A stretch of DNA of 64,000 bases from Fragilaria crotonensis (Eukaryota; Bacillariophyta; Fragilariophyceae; Fragilariales; Fragilariaceae), in assembly GCA_022925895.1 (NCBI GenBank), contig JAKSYS010000064.1, positions 62,001-126,000 of the forward strand, in the 5' to 3' direction. Numbering within the stretch: the first letter of the stretch is position 1; the number at the start of each line of letters is the position of its first letter. Positions 31,912-42,326 of the stretch are shown here, one piece after another. The notes under the pieces are model-generated. The model had not been told where the DNA came from. It was given only the letters and a program-made list of their open reading frames with translations, and searched no databases. The translations under genes and the position numbers were made by a program.

Positions 31912-33294
31912 TTAGGTGCTATAACTAGATATCATAGTAGCTCTGCCCCTCATTACCCGTGTTGTTGCCGCGCATGTTCTCTTTGTTGTCACTTTCGCGA
32001 TTGCGCTTTTTTTCAAAGATTCGACAATCGAAATCTCACATTCTGTGAGCTCTCGCAATGCGGTCTCCAGTTCGTCATTGAGAGCTTTTAGCTTCTGCAT
32101 GTATTCAGCTCTAGCAGGGTCATCAGTGGCCGAGTGCAAAAAGAGAAACTTGACATCTTCAATCCGAGCTTTCACACCGGCAACCTTTGTAGTGTGCATC
32201 GACACGAGGCAATCGTTATACATGTTTTCTTCGTGACTTTCCAGAAGCAACTTGGACTGCTCCATTGCAACCTTCTGGAACTCTTGACTCACTGTGAACT
32301 TCTGATTTCCGGGCAAATAGGAACGATTGCTGAGCGGTCCACCAGGTTCCACCTTCACTCGCGCTTCGTGACGTTTGTTCTTCTTGTCCGAGGCCAAGAG
32401 TCTGTTCCCGCCACCGGTTCTGTTTTCGTCACCGCACGAAGTGCCATCCTTTGGCATGGTCATGAGGAGATGAGATTGATAATATCTCATCTCCGGTTCG
32501 ACAATTGGGCCAAACAGAGAAAAAACAATAAAGCCTGGGAACATCCAGTTCTCAGGCATGATGGTCGCAAAGACAGCATCACTTCTGTCTGCAGTTGTTG
32601 TCGTTACTTGGTCTGCCGTTTGTTCCACCTCCACTAATTCCGAGCTGCGTTGCGGCATCATCAATTCAATGAACATCTTTTGGCGAACAAAGAGCAACAA
32701 GTAATCCTCAAAACACATGCCGGATGGCAAGATTCCAGTCAATGCACAACTCTTGTATGGGCTGTCGTGACGAAGGACAACAGCCAAAGCCTTCTTACAG
32801 TTTTTGAGAGCCTCCTTTGTTCGCGTGTGGAGCAACCTTCCTCAAACATTCTTTGCCTCCGTGTCCGTCAGTGATGCGGCCAACATCATGGACAGCCTGA
32901 TGCCTGTAGTCCCACCAACGAGAATCCTTTTGTCTTCTCCAAGACAGTGCAGTGCGGGTTTCATGACAAGCGTCGTACTCTTCTTTGGTGGCGGCGACCA
33001 AAACAAGTTATCATCACCGCCTCCCCCTCGAACACCAGTACTGTTGTGTGTTACAGTACCACTCCTCTCTTCTTCCTTGAATAGACCGGCAAACCTGCCG
33101 AGACCTCGAACGAGCTGGTCTGTCAGACCGATAGAGTCATCGTCGGTGGGGTCGCCAAAGTACTGCATCTCCATGCTACTTTCAATGGCCGTGACCGTCA
33201 TGGCATCACCTTTGCAACACTGTTCGTATGCAGGAAAGGCTACAACACCCTGCAGCTCCTTGTGGAGCTTGGAAGTTCCGCTGAACTTGGACAT
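31912..33294 (-). pseudogene. Second gene of the Harbinger element, interrupted by one in-frame stop
   Basis: Reading leftwards from an ATG at 33,294 (MSKFSGTSKLHKEL), one frame runs to 31,912 with a single internal TGA at 32,842-32,844, giving about 460 codons in all. Open frame continues upstream of this ATG to 33,402, with another in-frame ATG at 33,372. The product has a Gly/Pro-rich middle (GVRGGGGDDNLFWSPPPKK), a lysine-rich segment (ASDKKNKRHEARVKVEPGG) and a C-terminal part likely to form coiled coil (about 32,300-32,000). Harbinger elements normally carry a Myb/SANT-type DNA-binding partner; I see no clear Myb tryptophan pattern, so the role of this partner is inferred from position only. 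Confidence 0.65.
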
Positions 33295-33854
33295 GCTGGT
33301 TATGATCACAAAATATTGGAGATGGCGGCGATGTTTTGTTTTTATGAAACTTGCGCGCCGATTGAACCACATCAAGGAATCCTGTTGTTCGAAGGATTTC
33401 AAATCTGAAATGGATGACTAGTTCGATTGCTTTCGACTCACTCGACTTGATATTTTCGTATTTGTGGACTGCTTTTTACGTAACAACGCTGGAGACGAGC
33501 ATTTTTCCCGAACGTGAAGTCAAAACTTCTCGTTTTCGTGAAATGTAATTACGTAACGGTGGCCCTTATAACGATTGTTTGACGCGGATCGGTTCTACAA
33601 TGATTTTGTCTACTGTAGTAATCGTAACTGGTGCCAGGTACTGTCTAGTACTTCACGCAGAACAAAAAATACCAGTAGTTCTACCTGGTACCTGGTACAA
33701 GCATTTGTACCATATACATAGGATTAGAATATATATGCATAGCCAATAGCCATTCATTCATGTCTCATGTACGAGTACTTGTAGCGAGTAGCATATTCTT
33801 CTCCCCGTTCTCTCTACCTGGTAGCCTGGTAGTATAGTGTATAGTGTATTACAG

Positions 33855-34378
33855 TACTACACACTACAGACCATTAGAAAATTAATTGGGTGGCTCGATC
33901 CAGCCGGTCATGCGTTATTCGAACGTTCGACTCTTGAATTCAGAATACTCCCCCACTATACTGCACAATAGAGTGATAACGGTAAAACCGATCCTTTGAA
34001 CGATTGTAACATGTCGAGAACTTCGAATTACTCAACAGGCGTGCACTATGTTGTCACTGGTGCATCGAAGAATAGCATAGTGCACGCCTGTTGAGTAATT
34101 CGAGTTCTGACCGAGCCCCTTTTGTGTACTGGTAGTCGTGTACATACCACGTACGAAATCGGTTTCTCGATTGTGTTTCATCGTTGCAGATCATGTGGAT
34201 CACTCAAGGGCCAAGGCAATACTTAAGGATAATTTTTTAAATTATTCATTTCGTTGATGTAGTCTTCAATATCAGAAATGACGTTAAACATCGGCCGTGC
34301 CGCCTTGAAAATACGGCCCATAACCAAAAATCGATCCACCCAATTAAAGGTCGAATGGTCTCTAGTGTAGTACTTCTA
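33855..34378. mobile_element. Palindromic MITE-like element with central hairpin
   Basis: The outer arms are imperfect inverted repeats of about 45 bp that share TTAATTGGGTGG. The centre (34,018-34,107) is a near-perfect hairpin: a 32-bp arm differing by one inserted base, around a loop of about 25 bp. No coding content is seen. The exact ends and target duplication are not resolved. Confidence 0.6.
34018..34107. repeat. Near-perfect 32-bp stem hairpin
   Basis: The left arm ends in ACAGGCGTGCACTATG and the right arm is its reverse complement, with one extra base in the left arm. Fold-back would give a long stem. Confidence 0.85.
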
Positions 34379-35243
34379 CTAGATGGTACCAGAAGCACTG
34401 TAAATAAACCATATGTCTAGTACAGCATCGCTGCTCGCTGCCCCGGTCAGCGATTCGTATACCATGTGTGCACAGAACAAACTTCAGCGACGAACGCTTC
34501 GTGTTGTCAATCGTACGATACCTGGTACAAGTAGGGAATGTTCCACATGTTTTGGGTCACAGCTCAATGCGTAAGCATCCATGTGGGACTCGCACTGCGC
34601 GATATGTGACGTTGATCAGCCGTTGGAGTAGTGACACAGGACTGCTATTAACTTCGGACTTCGTCAACAATATGCACATGTATGTATCATATGATCATAT
34701 TCATAAATATTCTTCGTCAAATGACAAGGGATGCCGGGACGCCGCTCGAGTTGCCTATATATGCATAACAATGCATAGAGTGACCTGGCGTAGGTAATCG
34801 ACGATTGGAGGCAGCAGAAGCCTCGCACTTTTTGTTGCGTAGTACTCGGAGTACAAGAGCACTACTCTAAGTATTTAGTCCCGTGTTACTAGCATAGTGT
34901 TAACTTACCCTTCCTGGTACCTACATATATGTACAGTAGTAACCGTCGTGGTGTGTCTTTATGTCTTTATGCAAAGCACATTGTGGTCGTATGTCACGTA
35001 GTTGCATACGTCTTTTCATATTTCCGTAGGAAATTGTGAAATTGGTGTACGAAGAAAAAACAAAAAGTAACATTTACTTACTATCAGTGAAATTAATCTA
35101 TGTAAGATATCTTTCACCTACAAGGCCGGACACAGAAGAAATATCGCCAACCTCCGGTCTTGTGGCTCTCGCGAAATCTCACCTTTTCACTCCAATCTTG
35201 CTCACAATAACGACTTTGCTACGAGAGATTGCTAAGGTCAAAC
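34379..35243. other. Intergenic upstream of the 35.2-kb gene
   Basis: No gene supported. The stretch should hold the promoter of the next gene; nothing specific is identified. Confidence 0.35.
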
Positions 35244-37012
35244 ATGAGATTCGCATCCATCGTAGCTATCGCATCCTTTGCAGCCTCTGGCCTAGTTTCA
35301 GCTGAAAACACGCTTTTCAAAGATGATCAGAACTTCTGGGACCGCCTCCTTACAACTGGTGGCTCCTTGACTCCATCGCCAACCGCGGCACCAACCCCTC
35401 CTCCAAAGGCTTGCTTGGTTGAGGTAAGAAACTAAACATGAAGGGACAAGCAAACGATCAAAAACCAAACTGACCTGGAATTATTTCTTACGCACAGGTT
35501 ACTGCCACATGCACTGATGACAACGGTGTTGATTGCGCTGCTATTCCACCCAAAACAACTGATTGCGACGTTGCGGTCACCTATACATACACCCTGACGA
35601 ACATCGGAGATGTCACCATGGATATCACTGAGCTCTCGCGTACTCGTGGTGGGGAAACCGTGGACTTGACCGGTGAGGTCAATCCCTCGACAATAGAAGT
35701 TGGTGCTTTCACCACAGTATCTGAGACCGAGACAGTAGATTTCTGCGCCGCTGGAACCTACGAGACTGTTATCGTCGCAAAAGCTGAGTCGCTATCGGGA
35801 CTTCCATGTGAGGCGGAAGACACGTATGTATTCACTGTCACCCCACCTCCACCAACCCCACCTCCCACGTCTGCTCCAGTCGTGGTGGAGACGGACAACC
35901 CATCGGGCATTCCATCCGCCGTCCCATCTGATGTTCCTACACCTGTGCCGGAAACACCTCCTCCTACCCCAGAGACACCTCCTCCTACCCCAGAAACACC
36001 TCCTCCTACCCCAGAAACACCTCCTCCCACCCCAGAGACGCCTCCTCCTACCCCAGAGACCCCTCCTCCTACCCCAGAGACACTTCCACCCACGCCTCCT
36101 CCAACCCAAGAGCCGACTCCACAGCAGCCGATCCTTCCACCTTCTGACACATGCTTTGCTCAAGTTGACGTTACATGCATCCCACCAGTCGATCCTGCAA
36201 GTCCAGACGGTGCACTATTCGAGGATTGCGATTCCATCAATATTGCTCCAGCCGAATGTACTGAGTTCGTTAACCTGCTGACTTTCCGCTTCAACGGAGG
36301 CGACTGCCTTGATTCCAACAACATCCAGGATCCTCGTATCTACAGTTGCGAAGACTTTTTCGACGGTCCTCCGGCTGCTGACGATTTTGGTGCTGAGGCC
36401 TACATGATCATCACTGACATCAAGGGACAAGGCATCACCTACTTTGACGGCATTATCGCGGTTGGCGACGTGTTCAACATTACCAACATTCTGCCAAACA
36501 CCGTCATCGTCGCCAACGTGAATGTTACGATCTACGAGGGCTCGCCTGCGCCCGAGAACATTCGCGAGACGATCATCATCCACACCTCTTGCTCCCAAGT
36601 GACCTTCTTGAAGGATCGCTATGGAGTTCTTGAGCTCATCGGCTTCCAAAACCCAAGTCAAGGATACCAAGCTTGTATCGTTCCTGTGTCGTTCGACTTC
36701 GCCATCCAGAACACTGCTGAGGGTTTCAATGCTGTTGTTGAGTCGTTGACCGTGGTCACGAACTTTGACCCACCGAACAATTTCCTCAACTACACTGATG
36801 AGGTTGTTGGCTTTGTGTTGAACCCTGGTGAGGAGTTGCCGATTACGAGCAACCCCATCAACATTGATCTTTCCATTCGCAAGCGTTACACTGCCCAGGC
36901 GACCGTGCAGGGAGTTTCCCCTGAGGGCTTCAGCTGCCGCGGCAGTAGTTTCACGAACTTCACGGCTGGTGTAGCTGACACCAGGCCAACGCCCTCTCCT
37001 GCTGGTCCATAA
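35244..37012 (+). CDS. Secreted protein with one A-type and one B-type module; two exons
   Basis: I read join(35244..35423, 35498..37012), 564 residues. Exon 1 encodes a signal peptide (MRFASIVAIASFAASGLVSA), the leader motif NTLFKDDQNFWDRLLTTGG with R-L-L, and the start of a PT linker. The 74-bp intron begins GTAAGA and ends CACAG, in phase 0. Exon 2 begins inside an A-type module with TYTYTLTNIGDVTMDI (about 64-180). An ETPPPTP-repeat linker follows (about 205-285), then a B-type module (about 290-555) nearly identical to those of the 22.8- and 25.6-kb genes. The intron position is shared exactly with the 4.4-5.4-kb gene. The protein therefore links the A-type and B-type branches of the family. 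Function unknown; secretion and leader cleavage are inferred. Confidence 0.83.
35951..36091 (+). repeat. Coding minisatellite, about six and a half 21-bp units
   Basis: Tandem 21-bp units encode ETPPPTP in the linker between the A and B modules. Near-identical units suggest recent expansion by slippage or unequal exchange. Confidence 0.88.
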
Positions 37013-37361
37013 AGGAGCTTGAGAATCGCATGTGCATTGAGATGAAATGTCTTCATTGTTAGTAACGAGTCTGAATGACTGCTTTATATAAGTTTATAAT
37101 TTAAAACATAAAAGTTGATAATTTAAACCTTCTGTGTCTCTTGTTACTTCGTACCATACTTAAATTGCTAAGGTTGCGCCTCTATGCTAGCTGTTCCATT
37201 GCTATGTGAATTCATGATCCCTAAACATATAATGGGTACAAGTACTCCAGTATTATCTGGAAAATACCACCGAAGTGGTATAAATGCATAGATTCTTGAA
37301 GAGGCGAGAAAATTAATACGGTAGTACTGTATAATATGTGGAAGGTAGATTTGTGTAGCTA
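37013..37361. other. Intergenic, downstream of the 35.2-kb gene
   Basis: AT-rich, no gene seen. Confidence 0.35.
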
Positions 37362-38070
37362 GTAGAAGCAACCTGACATCATTGGACATCTTACATATTG
37401 GCCAAAATGGCTGTGGTATATGCTCTGTAGAAACCCCCGTAGGATTTGATTATTTTTTTACTCGTTCAGTTTATAATCAACAACAAAAGTAGAGGTGTCT
37501 TTCGAATCCCCTGATGAAGATCTATTCATTTATGCAATAATAATTGACATTTATCTGTCGCCCTTCATTCGTCCCTCGTTGATTTGTGTTGCTCCCATAC
37601 TCAGTAATAGTAGGAGGTACTGTACTAGGCTCGTACGGTCAATATGACCATACGTAGAACCTACAGGCGCAAATACTCCTTTGTTTTCATCGTAGTTCAC
37701 AATGAAGAGTTGCTTGATTTATGTTTTGTTTAGTGACATTATTCAAGGACAGCATCTCTCCTCTCCAAATCTGCAATAAAATCATGAACTTGGGTGACAG
37801 GGTAACCATGAGATGGTGTCAATTTTTTAACTAGCAAATTCACCGCGGTGCCAAGCAATTCAGCATCTTGAATTTGGGCCAAGATTCCCCAAAAAACGGT
37901 ACTCAAAATATTGAGAAATCTGTCGATTCAAAATGAAAAGTGAAGATATGTTTTAGATTAAACTCAACAAGCTGTATCGAATGGCCTATTCAGAAATTGA
38001 AATTTTCGCCTACAGAGATACATATGATTTTTGGAAACTTCGTGTGGCCAATATGTCAGGTTGCTTCTAC
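37362..38070. repeat. Inverted-repeat bounded stretch, candidate MITE
   Basis: GTAGAAGCAACCTGACAT at 37,362-37,379 recurs as its perfect reverse complement at 38,053-38,070, and similarity extends inwards (ATATTGGCCA). No target duplication or coding content is evident. Confidence 0.5.
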
Positions 38071-38746
38071 CGGGATCGGAATGATATCAAAATGCAACGT
38101 ACGCGCATGCAGAATTGGATATTCTGATCCCAATTTGCTTCAATTTGGCACTGGCGTCACTCGTACCATCCGTAGGATGTGTACCAAAAAGAGTAACAAG
38201 TACCGTCGATACTATGCATACTTGGAGTATAATTGATGATACGTTGGTGCCGCGAAACCTCAAAATTGCCATGAGAGGTCAGAGCGTAGGATCTTTGGCA
38301 GTTTGATGCTGTGATAGCTACTGTGCATGATTCACGCCACAGCGTCAGCAAACGCAGCAGAGGTCTGGTACATTTGCGGAATGTGGGTCTAGGGGAGTGA
38401 TGGATTTCTTGCATTTTTGACCGAAAGCGATCTTCGGCTTCCAGCTGTTGTCCCACAAGGTGGTCCAGAATCATTCGATATGATATGCGGCAGAGAGTGA
38501 CGAGCGCAATTTTGAAGTTTGTGAACAAATACTATTTTGAACTCTGATTTCTTCATTCCTCAGGGACGGGTGGTCTATTGCCAGAAAAGCTACGATCCCG
38601 ACTACTGGCTCGCCTGCCTGAACCACATTTACATGCTGCTGTTTGATGGTTACTACCTGCTGCTCTGGGCAACCTCTACTACTATAACATGGGAAGTGCC
38701 GGGTACAACTTGACTTGTTGGGGATCACCGAAATTGTTCGCCAAAG
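38071..38746. other. No gene seen
   Basis: Short open frames only, none with recognisable content. Confidence 0.3.
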
Positions 38747-39049
38747 ATGGCTTTCATTATAAATGCTGGTGAGTTCGAAGCTTGCTACCTTGTACTACGC
38801 CAATTGTTTGCGGCGAGGACGGGTCATGGGCACTTGCAATGCTCAAGGATGGGAACGAAGTCGAAAGGGTGTGTTGTCGACACGATTGGAGTCTTGAGTT
38901 GCGGTCCCGATCGTTTCTTTTCATTGGATGGAGAAGACTGCCATTGTCGCATATTTGTTGAGGCGCTATACGAGTCTCCCTACTGTCCTCAACTTGCCAG
39001 GGCAGAGATCCCAGAGGGCAATCAACGTGATCTACAGTGGGAACTATGA
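38747..39049 (+). pseudogene. Possible gene fragment, unknown protein
   Basis: This 100-codon frame reads coherently, with FFSLDGEDCHCRIFVEALYESPYCPQLARAEIP, a pattern that looks like real protein and vaguely resembles unnamed diatom proteins. It lacks a plausible full-length context: the upstream frame is closed and it stops soon after. It may be the remnant of a longer, repeat-associated gene. No function is proposed. Confidence 0.35.
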
Positions 39050-39596
39050 TCCACAGGCAAATATGACTGGCATTATAAAAAGGCTTTAGCTCTTCAGATT
39101 GAATTGTCTACAATGTTTAAGTTGATAAGATCTGAAGGGTTTGTTCGGACTTGATTGTTTTCCCCCGCGACATGTCATGGGAGCTTGGAGTACAGATGTG
39201 ATAACTGTACGTAGTCTCTTAGTATGGTTTTCACATACGTTAGCCTTCACGTTGGACGCCGTATTCGGTGGTATGCTTTGATGCATGAAATCCGGATACA
39301 TTCGTAATACTTAATAATGAATTAGCGACTTTCTCGGACACTTAATGACATAGCGTCGCTGCGTTTGTACTGTACTCGGAGTATCTATGATACAATCTGC
39401 ACTGCAGAATAGGCTGTGCAATAGAGGGTTGATACAATGCACAACGCTATCTATAATACCTGGTGTACTCGAGTACTTTTAGCTGTTTCCGGTTTTGTGA
39501 TTTGTTTGCGTTATATTTACAATGGCGCATTCCAAAGAGTGAGTTCCATGTTCTCCTACTATGCTTTATACTACAAGAAAGACGAGTGAGATCTAT
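39050..39596. other. Intergenic, no gene seen
   Basis: Low-information, AT-rich sequence with GTAC-type words near 39,365-39,480. Confidence 0.3.
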
Positions 39597-39600
39597 TTAA

Positions 39601-40986
39601 CCCCGGTGTGAAAATTCCGTGCGACAAAAAAGACGACAAAATGTTGAGACGCCATATCAGAACAAAAAACAACACCTAAAAAATTGTGAAAAGTGCGATC
39701 TGTAATGCTTTTAACATTCTACCTAAATCTGTGAGGATTGCTTTCCAATCATGATGCTTGCAAAGTTACAACATCGCAAACTTCATCAATTTTTTTTCGG
39801 AGTTCGCACGAGTTTGTCGCATGAAAAAAGCTAGCATGCGACAAAAAAGCGGATTTAAAAATATAGCACTCATTACACCAGTGTGAACATCGCCCAAAAC
39901 ACTCAAACATACGACCCAGACTGGGTTTTTTTCTAGTACAAATAGCTCGTACGCCGCATAATGTTGCTCATTGCATCCATCAACAACAATGTTGCTGCGC
40001 TAAGTGCTAACATTACTCTATTGAATATTGCACTGCTGAAGCAAACCATTTATCATGATACTTCTTCCTCGATAAACAAGCAAGAAGCAGCGAGTGCGGG
40101 GATAGCAGATCCCTGGAAGCAAAGGTCCGGCTTGAAATCTCTCGGAGCAATCTCACGGACAAGACACTGAAAAGGAAGAACCTCTTCAGGTAAAGAGGGA
40201 TCTCACGCAGGAGAGCAACGGTTCCTGCACGGTCTGTGTGAGGCTTCGTTATTCCTGCAGTGGCTGAAGCAGTCTCGGGAGCCGTCTTGGTGGGTGCAAG
40301 CTGGTGCTTACTAGAAGGAGCCTTAGTCAGTATTAGATTTACGACAACAAGGCGTTTTGTCCTTATGGGTCAATCACCCAACAACAACATCATCAGTAGG
40401 CACATCCTCATAGTTAGTACTTCACTGGCATGTCCGCTGTTGAGACATCAGAGGAGGCACCAACGGATCCCATGTCCATGTTTGCAGGCATGATTGTCTC
40501 GGCTGTGGGATACGGCCACAAAGGCCCAACACTTTGAGATCCTCATCTGAATCCGCAGAAACGGACATGATGACCACCTTTTCTTCCCAATCACGGTCAC
40601 CATTGATGCAGCCATCGGTGCCTGACATGAGTAGAAACACCTTGAGGAAGTTGCAATCAAGAGATTATGATGTTCTTGTTGTTGTTCGCACTTTGCAGTT
40701 AGCCAATTTCTTGCTTGTACGGGGGTGTACGACACTTCTTGCCGTACGTAAAACCTACAGAGTATGCAGCACTTGACTTCTAGTAAAAGGATTGGGTGCA
40801 CAACTGGTCTCTGGAATGCATGCAAGGGGCAACAAACGAACTTCAATTGTAGGCATCAATGAGAATCGCTGAAAAACATTTGTCGCACGAAATTTCTCGC
40901 TAGCTTTTTTGTAGGACAAAAATTTTGGGATATCCCAAAACTCGGAAGAATTTTTGTCGCATGCCATGCGACAAAAAATACTGGGG
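39601..40986. mobile_element. Candidate piggyBac-like non-autonomous element (TTAA target)
   Basis: The left end is CCCCGGT and the right end is ACTGGGG, inverted except for one base. TTAA flanks both (39,597-39,600 and 40,987-40,990). GCGACAAAAA repeats recur near both ends (about 39,621, 39,839 and 40,970) and AAAAAAGCTAGC occurs inverted inside both ends. TTAA target choice and CC-starting ends are typical of piggyBac. No transposase remains. Confidence 0.55.
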
Positions 40987-41150
40987 TTAACGTAGGAGGA
41001 TCGGAATATTACTCTGCTTCATGGCATACCTTTGGCGACGTGTTGGGTGGACGCAGGACAGACAATCCTATCTTGACCCCTCTCAAACCCAGACTCAATC
41101 AAGCCATCATATCATTCACAAAGTCCTGAAATATAGTGGTACCAAGAGCA

Positions 41151-41551
41151 ATGGTTCATAAATCAGCAAAATTCTCGAATGATTTGTACCAGCAAGCGTT
41201 CATTGCCTGTGCTGTGATAGCGTTTCTTGTTGAGTTCGCTGCCTGGGATCTGGGCACTCTCAATAACGCCAAAGTAGACTTCGAAACTGAAATATCAAGA
41301 CATCTCAGTATAAAGGGGATTGATATTGCCTCCTCGACAGCAGACCTGCTGATGGGAATGAATTTCAGGACAATAGGTGCTAGTTGCAATGCATCCTTCA
41401 CGTCTACTTTGCCATATAACGGGAGTACTCCCGAAAAAGACAATGATACCACTCAATATTGGCGTCCACATGATGTGATTTTGAGCATGATGCCGGGAAA
41501 AAAGACCGATGTCTTGATGAGATCCATTGTTAATCCTACAAGCGGACGATA
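41151..41551 (+). pseudogene. Possible coding remnant cut by a repeat element
   Basis: From an ATG the frame reads about 134 residues with a hydrophobic N-terminal segment (AFIACAVIAFLVEF) and several N-x-S/T sites. It then runs into the dispersed repeat at 41,552, where the protein-like pattern ends. It may be a membrane or secreted protein gene truncated by that insertion. I do not recognise the family. Confidence 0.3.
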
Positions 41552-41800
41552 CGGGAGCCCGTGTATGTCCCCTAATCGAGCCGGCCATCACCTGCAGTGA
41601 TGTACGGGAGTACTGAGTTCGACTTACTACTGGTACACTGTACGGTATTTCTGTCCCCAGAGAGGAGCAGTCTGAGATTTGTAGGTAAAGTTGACGTGCG
41701 ACTTAATTTGCAATATAGTTTATGGAGTCGATTTTTTTAGAAAAGCTCGATCGGCTCGATTACTATTAGGGGACATATGATAATGATACACGGCCTCCCG
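41552..41800. repeat. Dispersed inverted-end repeat, copy 1 (uninterrupted)
   Basis: About 249 bp with inverted ends containing CCGTGTAT and CCTAATCGAGCCG, flanked by TA-like steps. A second, opposite-oriented copy lies at about 44,325-45,865, split by a 1.3-kb insertion. This copy preserves the empty site. Confidence 0.75.
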
Positions 41801-42326
41801 GTAAAATATTACTGATTACAACAGTACAGTATCTCCGATACGCGGTGTATGATATGAACCGAGCTCACTTCTTTTCATGATGTAACTTTATACTCAGTAT
41901 GTCATACTACTAGTACTCACTACTAGTAGAGTGGGTTCCTCACAACTGATCGGAGTGGTAGTATGATACATACCACAGGATACAGGAGATAGAGGACTCG
42001 AGGACTCGCAGCTCGCAGTACCCCAAGCCCCAAACTGGTCATACTCCGTAGTATGTACCCCGAGTAGACACCATTGGTCTCTTGTGCCTACTATGAAATA
42101 GTACAGTATATATTTGAAGTTCGTTTAGCTTAAGCTACATTGCACCTGTTGAATGTCTACAACTAGCACTCCGTGACAAGTGACTTCCTGTAGTACTCGA
42201 ACAACATGGCATATTCATCGAGAGTATGAACAGCACGATGCAAAGATACGGACGGAGAGATACCAGGGACAGCGCTACAGTACTTGACATCAGAAAATCA
42301 GAACATTGCAAGAGTCTACCCATCTA
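41801..42326. other. GTAC-rich intergenic DNA
   Basis: No gene. Dense in ACTAGTACT, CAGTAC and similar words. Confidence 0.35.

Larger units (their letters stand above)
29078..33565 (+). mobile_element. PIF/Harbinger DNA transposon, full length, inactive
   Basis: Both ends are present. The left end starts GGGCCACCGTTACGTAATTA, and the right end (about 33,530-33,565) is its perfect reverse complement over about 36 bp. TTA flanks each side (29,075-29,077 and 33,566-33,568), the standard Harbinger target duplication. Inside are a transposase on the plus strand (30,044-31,879) and a second gene on the minus strand (31,912-33,294), the usual two-gene Harbinger plan. A 629-bp foreign element is inserted between the left end and the transposase. 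Length is 4,488 bp including that insertion. The perfect inverted ends suggest a fairly recent arrival, yet both genes are damaged. Confidence 0.93.

Noticed and set aside
34018-34107. Hairpin as a tRNA or a transcription terminator
   Set aside because: There is no cloverleaf or anticodon arm, the stem is a single long helix, and it lies within a wider inverted-repeat element.
35951-36091. Regular 21-bp spacing as a CRISPR-like array
   Set aside because: Units are directly tandem without spacers and lie in frame in a Pro-rich coding linker.
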